DNA from: Phlegmacium glaucopus | Taxonomy: Eukaryota; Basidiomycota; Agaricomycetes; Agaricales; Cortinariaceae | Reading direction: 5' to 3' | DNA: 64,000 nucleotides | Assembly (NCBI GenBank): GCA_015039465.1 | Contig: MU130702.1 | Span: forward strand, 518,861 to 582,860 | Shown: piece by piece, positions 14,434 to 27,400 of the stretch | Layout of the letters: every line of letters starts with the position of its first letter | Numbering within the stretch: position 1 is the first letter of the stretch | Notes under the pieces: generated by a model | Databases searched by the model: none | Told to the model about the DNA's origin: nothing | What the model saw: only the letters and a program-made list of their open reading frames with translations | Translations under genes and position numbers: made by a program

Positions 14434-17400
14434 TCATCGAAATTTATACTTGGCTTCATTATCATGTCGAACATTTGGATCGAGTGTGTTGTGGAGGCCA
14501 AGCAAGGTCTTACTGACCGCTTCACTTGCCCCAATCATTGGCTTCAGCACCGCAATCGGAACAGCGCGTACCACTGAGCGCACAGGTCCCTAGACAGCAA
14601 GCAAACCATGGGTCACTTTTTAAAAAATACTACTGTTCTGCTCACCTCGTTGCTAGATCGTTCATAAACCTCCATGGGAACCGCAAGAATGGTCTGAGCA
14701 GCCGAACTGAGGTTCCTTCGAAGGCTCTTAACAGCTGATTGTATTCCTTCCTTGAGGTCCGCAGGCTGCTGCGCATATCTGGATATCACGTCTGTGCTCT
14801 CCCCGTCTCCATCGCTCTCCGAAAGGTCCTCCCCAACGGGAATTTGTAGAGTCTCTGTCGTGATTGGCACTTCAAATTGCCCTCCGAGGATATCTTCAGC
14901 TTGTTCTAAGATTACCTGTGTTCCCGTAGCGAGTTTGGCACCCATTTTTACCGCTTCGATTGCAGTGGATTTGACAAACGCAGTCGCCCCCTTCTGCAAA
15001 CCTCGAACAATTCGACCATCCTTCTTGTATTGAGCGATGGGTAATAGGATAAGGTCAGCAACGCCCGAGCCCACGTTGACTACGGAGCGAATTGGCGCAA
15101 CACCAGATATTACTTCTGCTAGCTGAGTAGCCTTGACATCCGGGGTCCAAAGGTCATTCAGCATCTCAAAGAGCTTAGGCCATCCTGTGACCTGTTTCAA
15201 GTTCAACAGTATTATTAACACAGGCCGGAAACAAATGAGAGGAGGGCGTACACCAGCTAAAGTGATATGACGTAGAGTCATCTCGGCACCGTCAAAATGG
15301 AAGAAGTTCATGAGTTCGATCGTCCTTCCTTCCTTTAAAGCTCGATAATCGACTCGACGAGGTTTGTAGTCCAACTTGAGATCTATTGGGAAGATTTCGG
15401 CCAGTTCTATAATGAGGTCAGATCTGCTTGCTTATCGTAGCCAATTGCAGCGGATCGTACGGATATATGCTTCCTCATCGTTAGATATCCGCTCCGTGGC
15501 CTGGGCATTTGAATCTTTGAAACTGAAGAATTTCTTCAGAAAATCAACAGCGTCTTGGTCCACGTAAAGCCTAAGGGGTAAAATTTTGGCCTGCAGAGAA
15601 TAAGAATCTTTTTAGTTCTCGTATTTCACCTGCTTACCCTCAGTCTAACTTCTTCAGATGAATGACCTGGAACTGGTCGGACAGTCCGCAGTTCAATTCG
15701 AACCATGTTAGAATCTGTTTCGCGAACGTTTCCTCGAGAATCTGAGCGGAGTTGAGTCAAAAATTTCTTCCAAGTTGATGTCTTGATATGATCTAAGATT
15801 TCCAAGTCTTTGATCGTTACAAATGTCCTAGCGACCAGGGGATTGTCTTGTTGATACTGGTCGAATTCAGCTTGCAGACCGGATAGGCAGAATTCGATGC
15901 TAGGCGTTTTCGATCGAGTCAACCTTTTCCCGTGAGTACGAACCCGCCGAATTCGAGGTTTAGTGGTATTAGAGGGCTTCAAAGACTGCCATGAACTTTG
16001 GCTCGCAGTCTCAAAGTCTTCCCTCAGTTCTTCGTCGATCGCCGCAATTAGAGCGCTTGGTTCTCCGAGTGCATCATCGTCCTGCTCCAAGCCAATGTGT
16101 ACAGAGTTAAAAAGAAGGGCGCTCGTGTCCTCAATAGTAGAGTCTTGCATTTGTCCGCTCGCAACGAGCTGTCGGATTCTTGCCAGCTTCTTCCGCATTT
16201 CTTTCACCTCCTCTTCGATCGCTTTTCGCGTCTTGGCCCAATCATACCCACTATACAATAACATTCTGAAGTGACTGTCGGCCACAACAATGCTGAAGTA
16301 TGGTTCTCCGAAGCTGGAAGGTGGATCAGCTCACGTCTCTACTGAGATTGAAAAAAGAATTACTCAGACGTGCTATGCGATTTCTCAGGAGGAATTATCA
16401 AGAAATGGTCCTCAATAACACCAAGTCCTCCGGATTCGAATATCTTAATAGTTTCTCCACCGACTTTCGATATGGTATTGGTGTCGCCTACTCCGCCAGT
16501 AGGAACTAGCAGCTCTTCATCATCGAAGTCATCCAAATCATCATCACGAAGTTCTCTCAGGCCCGCAGCGGCACCGAAAGACGCGTCTAGATAATCCGGA
16601 TTAGTCGGTAAGTCATCGTAAATCATATCTCCTGCAGGTCCCACTTCTGGAGCTCGTTTGAAAGCAAGATCCTCCACCGAAGCTAAAATATGATATCAAA
16701 CCTTCTTCCATTAACTACATAGAGAATAACCATACACAGCATCGCATCCCCTGCTTTCCGGGACCGATTTACGATAGTCGGTTCTTTACTTGACGTTGTA
16801 GGTCTAGGTGTTCCACCGTTAGAAAAAAGTATACTGCTTAATTGCCGGAGACTCACTGATGCAAGTCTTCTTGCGATTTGAATAACGAGATCAAATCACT
16901 AGTGAAGGCTGTCACGCTAGTCAAAGTATCGGCACACAAATGTAAGTGAAGCACGATGTGGTCTACCGTGACCTATGGCCCGATAATCAGAATATCTCTA
17001 TTTGACAGACATCATGATAAAAACAAACCCTCAACACAGGAAACGCATTTAGCTGGCGTATAACGTTGGTATCCAACTTTATCACTTCAGTCAAAAGAGC
17101 GTAACCAGCCGCCTGTATATTCGATAAGCATCAATCAAGTGATTTCAGAAGAACCACTCGCCATCCATACCGAGACACCACGAAGTGCGCTCGGAGAATT
17201 GTCTTCCAGACTGCTAATATCATCGGCAGCCAACAGCGCCAAGCCCGTTGCGTTGATTCGGAACGATGACTCTCTCGAGTCCCCGATAACATCCGTGGAG
17301 AATTCCAACTCTTGGAGATAGACGACCGCGGCACCAGGATGATTTGGAGCAAAGGCTCGAATAGAGCCATCTAGAATCTTAGCATGAATGCGTGTTCGAT

Positions 17401-20400
17401 CCGAGGGTATGACTGCCTCGAAGGTCTTAGACAAATTTATGTATCAGGTTCACGGCGAAAGGTTGGCAAAGTGATAAACATACACCAGGGGGGTTTTTAG
17501 CAAATTTTGTCAAGTCAGATATCCATTGAATATCTGGGAAGAAGGTCGACGTGAAACTGGACAAGGTAAGCTTTATTCGCGTCTCCTTGGCATTTACCTC
17601 TGGCATGATGGCCGTTGAAAGTCGAAGCTTGACCATAGATTTCGGTGCCGCAGACTGAAAATTAATAAATATGGTTGCTAATGTAAGAAATAAGCACTAA
17701 CCAGTGAACGTGGTGAAGTCAGGCTTATGAATCGTTGAGATACTCCAGATCTCGGAGTATTCATTACAACTAAATCCATTGCTCCTACAGTCAAAATTGT
17801 CTGCTGCTATAAATTGAAGACTAAGAATGAAGATGGGGGACAAGGAAGGATTGATTTACCTGGCTTTCAGAATTAAGCTCTGCCAATACATCCAAATCCG
17901 AAACAATGATGTCAAACGGTCGGCTCTGAGAAGTATCGCTATCACTACGAGGAAGCATCACTCGGACGAAAGCTTTTGAAAATGGGTTAGCTCAGCCCAA
18001 CTTCATACAACCAATATTTACTTTCTGTGACAGTCAATTTTACAATTGTTTCTGCACTTGCATCGTTTCGGCTGGTACTCAAAGCACTTCCGCTTCCGCT
18101 TCTCGATTTGGCAAAGAAACGGCTGCCAATGAGACTCGTGTCTCTGCTGTCGCCTACACCAGCATCCATTCCGTCATTCACTTTACTGGACATATATTCC
18201 AGAAGTTGCGCGACATCATCAGCCCAATATTGCAGTGCATCGAACGTCGGTTTGGAAATATCAACGTGAACAGATGGAATATCAACGCTAAACGCCCGGA
18301 TAGGTACCACCTTTGATGTAGGTTTGATGATGCTTACGTGAGGCTGCAGAGGGGGAGGATGGGGGATAACCAAACTTGGTGTTTGATCCTGGAAATCCGT
18401 ATCATGTGTAAGCGGACCAAGAGATATAAAAGCAGTTGCAACTTGTGCCCCAACGGAGGAACATGCAACGACTGCTCTGCCGAATTCAGCGTTTAATAGT
18501 ATTGCCTCATCAGACATATCTGAATTGCCTGCAAAAGAATCTGTGGCAACAAATCTTGCCGAAGGTCTGGGCCTTTTGAGCCCAGCGGATAGGTTAATAT
18601 CATTCAGAGAGATAATCAAGGCGCCCGAACGGTTGTTGCGGTTTGGTGGGGGTGGGCATCGCATTGATATTTGAACCAATGAACACTTAACCGTTGTTGA
18701 TTGACGAGGTTTGTCTGTCGTTCGCGTCTTCCCAGAAGTCATATTTTATTTCAGCGGGTACCTTAAAAGACAGTAAAGTGACTCACATGATTGGACGCAA
18801 GATCCTCCGGCGAAATGCCGATTATAGGATGGACATCGGAATCGTCCTGCCCTGTTGGCTTTGCTCTCTGCTGCCTGTTGCCCTGACTTGACAAATATTG
18901 ATCAATGGTCGTTTCAGAAGAAACTGAATCTTGATCACTGTGTTGAGTTCGAAGGGTAACTAAGTCTTCAAAAAATGATAGTAGTCCGCCGTCTTGTATG
19001 ATGATCTCCAAGTCAAGGCGGATATGCATTGGAGAAATGTGGACGTCTAGCTCTTCACTGCCTTGAGGCACAGATTGCTTCCCTTTGCTTGAAGTAACAG
19101 ACCACTGGTTGAACAATCGGATAGCTGAGGGCACGGGATACGAGGTCGTAGAGGCTGTCGAAACGAGATGCAACCGAAATGAGATGCAACTTAAGTAGAG
19201 CAAACTTTGGAATATTGATACGCACCATGTTTTGGCAGTCGAACGCGCCAAGCAGATAGTCTCGTGCCAAAATTCTGACACTTATCTTCTGTCCAGTCTA
19301 TGATATCAAATCTAGGGAGATGGTCATAAGATTCATTATCCCGTGGGTGGATGTGGGATGTGTTGTACTGCGTAGCAAGATGAGGATCTGTCAACAAAAA
19401 TGGAAAGGCTGACAATTGAGATGATTTGTTGTCCAAAGGAGGCTTGCTAAAAAAGAATATGGACATGTCGGCTACAGCAAATTCAAGGGATGAGTTTATT
19501 GCTGCATTACTTGTCGCTGAGCTAGGAGCAATGGAGTTTTGCTGCTGGTGGGCAGAACAGATCAGCGACGCCGTTAAACCATCCAGATGGATCCGTGTGT
19601 ATCCGCAGTCCAAAGGTGGAGGTACAAGACATCTATCAAAAAAAAATTCCACGTTATCTGTCATAGAGGAGCATACTCCCTTACGAGAGGGAAGAAGAAG
19701 AAGTACTATTCCACGAAGTTGGGTGTTAATCCTCAGAGGGGTATTAAAGGATTTGCCAGTGTCAACCTTGGGAGCTTTGTGATAAGGACGAGCTAGCGAC
19801 TGTGTAAGTTGCAGCAATCCATTTATGTGCCAAGGTCGAAGAGCACAAGCGATTACTCCCATCGACACGGCAACCTGCAAGATCTCATCTGAATAGACCC
19901 GATCCTCGGCATGGAGTATAAACGGATCGTCATTCGACGCCTTCACCTCAGGCGACGGAGTTGTGAGCTGAATGTCTATCGGTAGGGATCCAAAAGAAAG
20001 CAATCTGTCGTCTGTCTGAGTGGACGAAACTGGGACATTTAATGGGACTTTGGATAACGGCGGAACCAGATTTGCCTCGGGCACCGGTTCTGAAATTTCG
20101 TCTAGCGGATGATCAAGGGAAACTCGAGATGATGATGATAATGCACTTTGGTACATGCTACTGGAAGCAGAAGCAGATAGTGGGTCTGCTTTGGGAGGAA
20201 GGAAAGCCAGCGATTGGGACATCATGAACTGAGTTTCTTCATCAATAGATGATGAAGAAGAAGCACGGGATAGGGGCCGAGATGTATTGGGTGACGCTGA
20301 AGTTGTTGAGGCGCATGCAGTGGGGGGAAATGTCAAAGGCATTTTGGAATCAAGGTTTCGTGCCGCAAGGAGGCAGCCATTCAGGGAAAGTGTACGGCTT

Positions 20401-21213
20401 TCTCCCCGCGTTGAATCGTGATTTGTATCCTTCGAAACGGTACGATAACGGATCTCTTCAAGCGACAGCGTCAGACTCATATTTTCGGGATGTATCAAGG
20501 TGACGATGAGATCTTCAGCATCAAACTCAAACCTCGCAAGGAGTCTCTCAATTAGGGTTGCAAATATTGATACTCCTTCAGGATCCATGTCGACCTTATG
20601 GCGGTCGTCATCTGTAACGTTGATATCAAGTCCGCCAGGAATTGCTTGTTCTTCTATGTCTGATGGAGATAGAGTTGTTGAATGTAACGTTTGCCAAAGA
20701 GTAACCGCTTCTCGAGGACTCAGCTCTTCGTGAATAAAAGATTCAGCGACGGATGCGACTGACGCCGTTAGATCGACGTCCAGGTCGAGGTTGAATACAG
20801 GTGGAGGCAAAGGAACAACGTGAAACACGAGATTCAACGATTTCAACGAGAAGCCAAGAGTAGAAGCCAGAGGATTGGGCCATGGTATTCGGGCCTTGAC
20901 GGAGGATATTGTTCCGTCATGGAATGCGATGGGTAAACCATGCAAGTATGAATTGATTGCCTTTGAATATTGTCGTGAGGACAGAATTAGAACAGGTTTG
21001 AGATAGGCAAACCTCTGGATTGAGTTCCAAATCGTTTATTTGGACATATCCAGATCCAATTTGAGAGTCAATTTGATGATAGTCTAGCTGCCCTGGCTTG
21101 AGGAAGTGGCCAAGGGACTTCTTGAGGACGAAGGAAACGAAACGCCCTTGAATTCCAGGAATACCGAAGTTGATGTTGGGAAGCTCGGGGATCCAAGAGG
21201 AGTACCAGGGCAT
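14434..21213 (-). CDS. atg2: Autophagy-related lipid-transfer protein Atg2
   Basis: Atg2 is a bridge-like lipid transporter that feeds the growing phagophore together with Atg18 and Atg9. Seventeen exons (largest 19226-20960) sum to 5874 nt, giving 1957 aa. The chorein N domain is clear: [20 protein letters not shown], then [20 protein letters not shown]. The CAD-type motif appears as [20 protein letters not shown] with following acidic residues. The C-terminal region has [55 protein letters not shown] and GVADLILLP, all typical of the Atg2 C-terminus. The intron at 17113-17161 has a GC donor (GCGAGT); the alternative GT nearby gives a frame with an early stop. Total size is normal for fungal Atg2. 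Confidence 0.95.
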
Positions 21214-21418
21214 ATTTGGAAGGAAGAGGGAGAGTCAAAGGGGGTGCCTAAGCTGCATGGCAATTTGTATAGTGCTAGTAACTACAATGTAAAGCCTTTA
21301 CGAAAATGGTAATGGCGATGTGGATCAAGATCACATGACCACTGTCGCTTCTTCAGCTCTTTCGCATTAACTTGAAATTGGCAGTGCAGTATGTACCAAA
21401 AGTGCAGTCGTCACCCTC

Positions 21419-22606
21419 ATGGATCATCATTTCTTGTCAAACATCCCTTGGGCTCAGGTCAGAATGTCTGGATCGTTCAAAAGTTCTTTATCCCATAACT
21501 AGTTTCAGAATACCGAATCTAATCCAAGCAAAGCTCTGAGATGTGTTACGATACGACAGATCTTACATCCTACACTAGGATCGCCCAGTTTCTCTTTTGG
21601 GATGGTAGCCATGTTATAGCCTACCATTCGTTGATTCTGACTTTATAAATGGGCTCTGCAGCTCATGCTTGTAGCCAATGTCTATAGCCAAAGTATTGAC
21701 TCTCAAGGGCTTAGCTGGTTTGGCTTTGATGATGGATTAGGCAAAGTTGATGGTTACAAAACTGAGGGAGATTTCATCTTTGAGTAAGTGACACTGTATC
21801 TCGCCCTTTTGCCTTGTGTTTTTGCATACAAATTCTGGATCACTTCCAAGACCATTCGCGTATGCTCGGATTATTGGAGAATTAGAACATCGTGGCGATA
21901 GGAAGTTGCTCAAAATCTTTCATATTGAGCCTGTCTACGAAGCTCACGAAATCTTTCACCACTTGCTTCATGTCATAATGGACACATTAATATCTGAGAG
22001 AGGTCCTCCGGTACGTACATTTGTGATTTTCAGTAAGCGTCGTCTAAACATGCCTTTGAATTGCAGCCTGTTGATCGTCTTGTTCCTTCAAGCCATTCAA
22101 GTCCGGCACTCTTAAAACCCAGTCAAGGGCGGATGGACCACATCATTGCTGCATTGCAAGAGATGTCTTATTCAAACGATTCTAGCGTTAGAACTTCACA
22201 AGATCAAACACAGATCTCCGATTCGGAGGACGAGTTGCTGCCAGATACTGCACCCCATTTGGCACTGTCTACACTGCAGGCTGACATCATTGCATGCATA
22301 TCAACTCTCCAGTTCGAGGCCGGCGGAGACATGGGGACGGGCGTTCCTGTAATTTCCGTTGTCCAAAAAATACACTCACGCCATCCCAATATCACCGTCC
22401 TAGAGTTTTCGTAGGTCAAATTTTGCCTCTGATTTTACAGGATACTTATGACAAACGATAGCGCTGCAGCAGAGCAGCTTTTGGGGGACGGTGTCATCTA
22501 TAACACGATTGATGATCTGCACTATGCGTGTCGTAGACCGAGACTTCTAAAAATCTCCGATGTCGAGCATCGATTCTATGAGAGCAACTTGGCACACAAA
22601 GACTAA
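21419..22606 (+). CDS. Diverged RPA2-like OB-fold/winged-helix protein
   Basis: Six exons (21419-21457, 21509-21604, 21662-21783, 21851-22010, 22067-22410, 22441-22606) encode 308 aa. The protein starts close to an RPA2-type motif (ALRCVTIRQIL, compare RPVTIKQ in RPA2). An OB-like core follows (LVANVYSQSIDSQGLSWFGF, DDGLGKVDGY, FAYARIIGELEHRGDRK). It ends with a winged-helix-like segment: IIACISTLQFE, then LLGDGVIYNTIDDLHYA, which mirrors the DGHVFTTIDDSHF end of RPA2. It lacks the Ser/Gly-rich N-terminal tail of RPA2 and has an acidic linker (QISDSEDELLPD). Stn1 of the CST complex has the same architecture, but the VTIRQ motif favours RPA2. The canonical RPA2 gene lies tail to tail 322 bp away. 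A diverged paralogue is the best guess; the role is unknown. Confidence 0.72.
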
Positions 22607-22928
22607 TTGCTGTCGTATGTATGTATACCAAATTTTAATGCATACGCAGCCACGACAAAATTCGAAAACTTTGTTCCTTTATAACGACGTCACTGCTCTC
22701 CTTTTCTCGTTTGTAGTTGACATCGTCATGGTGGGAGTATTTAGAGATCCATCCGACAGGTAGAGAGCACGAACACATTGCGAGAAATCTGGCGATTTTT
22801 CTTACCGATGTCCTCTGTCAATCTCCCTCTTGATCCTCTAAATGACACAAAATATGGTTAAGCTGCAAAAAGTTACAATACGGTAAAATATCAGGCCGTA
22901 CTATTTTTGTATCAAGCACAAATGAATA
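22607..22928. other. Spacer between convergent RPA2-like and RPA2 genes
   Basis: This 322-bp AT-rich stretch should contain the two 3' UTRs. No extra reading frame looks real, and I see no obvious inverted repeat that would mark a recent inverted duplication. Confidence 0.55.
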
Positions 22929-24077
22929 TCAAAGCGAGACGTTGAAATGCGAGTCGTCAATTGTCGTGAATACATGGCCGTCATCCATTAATTTCTCCAA
23001 GGCGTCGCTTAGATTTCATATCAGTGATCGAACTTAACCGCTAAGTAAAATCATGCCCATACCTAATTTTGCGAGCGTCAATATCGCCTCCGGCGATGGC
23101 CTTAGCAATGATGGCAACATGGACTCCTTCATCTCTTGGCGGTTGCTCAATGATAAACTTGACAATAGCACGCTGCAGATTCGGTAGATGAGAAAACTGG
23201 TCGTTGATACCAGGCAAGTTAGTTTGTGTTGCATATGCTGACATGCTGCTCGACCCTGCATCTGCAGGTTTGGGTTGGGCAGGACTGGGGTTGGAAGGCT
23301 TTCAAAGATTAAATTTTAGATGGGTGAGGGTAAGCAAACCTTGGAAGACTCACAGGACCACGCTCGATGATCAAATTGACTGCAATAGCTTCCAATATAT
23401 GGAAGTATACTTCATGCGAATCTTTCACGTTTCGGATGTGATTGACATTAATATATCGCTTCTTTCCGAAACTTTTTAGGCCGCCAGTTACCCGGACGTG
23501 TTTTCCTTCCCTAGATTCGCATATAAGAAATCATGAAGAAGGGAGAATAAAAGAGCGTACTCAATTCCTCTCCATTTCGATCCTTCCTCTTCGCTGGAAG
23601 AATCGATCCAGTGACGAGCCTCAATTCGTCCTGTGCCATCGTCAATAGTATAAACACAATTCGTAGTTTGTGTTTGAATAGAAACAACTTGTCCAACAAT
23701 GGTGACCTAATTATCAAAGCTATGGACCACAGACGCGCAGAAAAGAGTGGTATGGACGAACTTGGCCAATCTCTACATCATCCACTCGCCAATCCGCATC
23801 AGTGTGTGCTTGTGAAGCTTTGTTTAATTGCATAACGGTAAGGGGTCGCACAGAGTGAGATATCTCTGTCCGCTGTATGTGAATTAATACGATTGCGCAG
23901 GAATGCCATCGCTGTCTATGACTTACTCGCCCGCCAGGACTTCCGCTCGCGCTAAATGGCGAGCCGCCTTGAAGATAGCCGCCGCCGTTCCCATAGTATG
24001 AATTTGACTGATCATCTATGTAAAGCTTTGAGCAAAGACAGGATACTTGAAGAGAAATCAACCTCACATTGACTCAT
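22929..24077 (-). CDS. rpa2: Replication protein A 32-kDa subunit (RPA2)
   Basis: RPA2 is the middle subunit of the single-strand DNA-binding complex used in replication, repair and checkpoint signalling. Seven exons (24068-24077, 23927-24015, 23762-23872, 23561-23706, 23354-23510, 23063-23298, 22929-23007) give 275 aa. The Ser/Gly-rich phosphorylation tail is SNSYYGNGGGYLQGGSPF. The OB fold starts HSVRPLTVMQLNKA and continues VTIVGQVVSIQTQT, VYTIDDGTGRIEARHW, HVRVTGGLKSFGKKRYI. The C-terminal winged helix includes LQRAIVKFIIEQPPRDEGVH and DGHVFTTIDDSHFNVSL. The first exon is just 10 nt. Two ACGCGT boxes sit 46-66 bp upstream of the start codon. Confidence 0.95.
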
Positions 24078-24122
24078 TGACGCGAGAAGAAGTGATTAAG
24101 GGATAACACTGAGTGGTCACAA

Positions 24123-24143
24123 ACGCGTTACCCAAGAACGCGT
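24123..24143. promoter_or_regulatory. Paired MluI cell-cycle boxes upstream of rpa2
   Basis: Two palindromic ACGCGT motifs (24123-24128 and 24138-24143), one about 1.5 helical turns from the other, lie just upstream of the RPA2 start. In yeasts such boxes bind MBF-type factors and drive G1/S expression of replication genes, RPA included. Function here is inferred. Confidence 0.6.
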
Positions 24144-24263
24144 GATGTCACTCGGCTCAGGTCACACGATCTTAGGACGTCTAAAGTTGTAAGTATTTAG
24201 GAAATACATGCCAGGTAATGGTATTTGAGAAGTTAGAGCAATGTATATATAGGTTACGAAAAA

Positions 24264-24400
24264 ATGTGGAGTGGGGGTGTAAGCAAGGGGTAGTAAGCAT
24301 GTGGCGAAGTTTTTCGATTGACACAGATACTATAGCTAGTTTACGGAAGAAATATGTGGAGTGGAGGGTCTCAAACAGGTTTTGGATTGACACAGAAACT
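24264..24400. repeat. Diverged tandem duplication in an intergenic region
   Basis: Two related units lie between RPA2 and NAA25. Unit 1 spans about 24264-24332 and unit 2 about 24354-24400. Each starts with ATGTGGAGTGG and ends with a 24-nt block around GATTGACACAGA that differs at four positions. The second unit is about 21 bp shorter in the middle. No coding frame is supported here. Confidence 0.55.
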
Positions 24401-24417
24401 GGCCGGCCATCTTTTAA

Positions 24418-27400
24418 TCATGTATACGATGTACAGATTCGTGCAATCCCTTTTGAAACGCCTTCCAGTACCTTCCGCCGTGAGTCTGTGATCTTTTTGG
24501 CATGGTTGACAATGAAGTCCTGGCAAAGCTGTGACATACTCGCGGATGAGTTTAAGGTAAGTGATTTAGACCAAAGAAAAGCTCACCTGAGGGGTTAGAA
24601 TATCTAAAGAACTATCAGTGATGGCTTTCCGACGTTCCATCGAGCCTTCTAAATCGCCTCGTTTCGTCAAGGCAGCCGAAATGTTCTTAAGCACAGAGAT
24701 GGCTGTCACTTGCAATTCCTTGATGCTGGGGACGAGCTAAATAGATTGCTAATTTTAGATTAATAAAGAGAACGGTCATGGTTTCAACCTACAGCACCGA
24801 GCTTATTAGTTTTGACAACGGCGGGATTTTTGAACCGTGTTGTTGCGATTATAAGCATAAGGAATGACTGTCACATATTCACTTAACAGAGCCTTGAATG
24901 ATGATAGACGTCATACCTCTTGAGCAATGGTGGCGAAATGGAGAATTTCGCTTGTCGATGCCTTTTGGTGGATTTCGTCAAATCTCGTTTGAAGAGCTGA
25001 AAATCATAAATCGTGGATAATGTCAAGGTATGTTACGGCACATACAGTCAAAATATTTGACAACAAGAAGAGGAGGCTCTTGAATTGTTGGAGGGCTTTC
25101 GTCTTTTTTATGTCCATTGGTTCCATTGGTAGGCTGAATTTCAATCCCCTTCAAGGGGTGGCCAGTTTTAAGTTCCGTTTGTTTTGCTGCTTCGGCAAGT
25201 ACCACTGCAGGCGGCGGACGGGAATAGTCATGATAGGGTTCTAGCCAATCGGCCAAAGCATTTGCATAGTCAACGAACTTGATTTCATCAGAAGTAAGCT
25301 AGATATAGGCATAAGTAAAAGGTTAGTTTATATCTTAAACTGTTTTCACTCTCACAGATTCTAGATCTTCAGCATTGCGCTGTAGAAGTCGCTCTTTCAT
25401 TGACAATTTCTTGTCAAAATTAGCAGTCTGCTTAGGACGATCTCCAATTAACAGCTTTTCTTCGACAGTGTCGTCCAGGTCGCTGGCTTGTTGGAATGCT
25501 CGAATATATACCTTGAGATATGTTGAAAGCCATGCATGCTAAAGACATGTATCTCCATCAAATAAATTTTGAATCATTAAAAAGGTTACTAACCCCTTCA
25601 GGTTTTCCAAATAGCAGAGTTTGTTCATGAAGGCCTTGACATATGTGGGGTTGATAATTCGGGAATATGGCAAAATCGCGATTGTCGTAATGAGCTGGCA
25701 GACGTCTTTGAGCGCTCCTGGAACCGTACAAAATAATAAAGCTCACTCCTGTCGAAGATAAACTTCAATTCAATCAGCTCCATATCAATAATATCAGAAC
25801 TGATTGGTTCATGGGTGAGACGCATGCGGAGATGTTCCATCTTGACAGTATCTCGCTGCAATGAGTTATCTAGTCGCTCTTCGAATTCGATGAATTCTGG
25901 TATCTGGTGAACCTAGTAAAATCTGGAAGAAGGATAGATGAATACACGTACCTGGGAATATTTCTCTGCAGTGAAAGCGCGGACGACAAAATCACCAGTC
26001 TGATGAATAAATAGGACCATGATCCATTGTGTCAATTCCATCGTGCAGAAAGATTCTGGCATACCTCTTGCGAATTGCTTAGGTATATTTGTGTCGACTC
26101 TAGGCATTCTGACGCCAAGGTTAGGTCACCAGTAGCAGCCAGTGAAAAGGTTGAAGCTCGGGAGAGAATGAGATGTGAAAGGGTGTCGTGTTGCACCTGT
26201 TTGATATGCATGGCACGATAATGCTCCAGGGCTGAAGAAGGGGCACCTAATAGAAAAGTGGTTCGTCACTAAGCGGAGACGCACAGGAAAAGAGCCTTAC
26301 CAAGTACTCGGTATATGCGAATAAGCATCAATCGCATCAAAAAGGATTGTTTACTCTTCATCAAACCGAATTCGAGAAGATATGCCGCAGTCAGAAGATG
26401 TGCATCCTGATGGGTTAACGTCCAGAGATTGACAAGTGCATTTCCGGCCAGCAGTGCGAGATCATCCGCAGGCTGGAGTTCAGTAGAGGGAAGATTTGCG
26501 CCAAGTGGAAGTGCCTCAAAGTAGTATTTCAAATACTTTTCCACGCGAGCCGATTCCATTTCAGCTGTGAGGTCTGATTTAAGGAGGCTGGATCTTAGAA
26601 TTTTGAATGAATTCACGAGTCGACATAGTTCTGGAACAGTAGTCTGGAGGAATACTCATGGAGTGGCCAACATTATCAATGACGTACTGACTTACGAAGG
26701 AAGTTGGAACAGCTTCAAGGAAAGACGTCCATTTTACCAGATCCTGTGCTTCTATGGTTAGGTATGGCTTAAGGTCTTCAAAACAGCACGCTTTGTCTCC
26801 AAATAGTTCGAAATACTGTTGTACCAACGTTGCCGTCCGACTTGAATCTGACGTCTCATCAACAAATTGAACATAAGAAAAAGTTGGATGATACCCACCT
26901 TGCGAGAGCTCATGGGCTACTGACCGTTTCTCGAGCTCTAACAAAGCCAAGAAGCCAGATCTATCTTGCAAGCCATCTTCTTCAACAATTCTGGAAAAAA
27001 GTGCTTTCGAATAGGCGTATTTCGTTTCCATATCTTGTCTACTTTGTTCAGAATGAGTTGGGGATACTTGGCGGGGGAGCGTCGCGTCTAGTATTGAGAG
27101 GAATTCTAGCCAGTTGCGATCCCTTTTGATGGAGGTTAGCAAGTCCCCCGAAGGAGAGTAGTAATTGCGTCCTTACTTTTTATCAACGATCAGGCGTTCT
27201 GCGTGATCGCTTTCTTGCTGGGTTCGTCCTTGTTGACGCCAAATGTCGCGCCGTATTTCGTCACACGACAGGCTGGTTGCACATATACTTTTCCCGATAT
27301 CGCTCTCAAGGAGCTTTTCCGCTTCGTCATAGAGTTCCAGTTCCCGAAGAAGAAAGAGGTGGAGGTGAAAACGGTCAGCATTCACGTAAGATGGCGTTGG

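Noticed and set aside
21419..22606. Stn1 of the CST telomere complex as identity of the RPA2-like gene
   Set aside because: The architecture (OB plus winged helix) would fit, but the VTIRQ start motif and the GVIYNTIDD end look like RPA2 rather than Stn1. It is kept only as an alternative.
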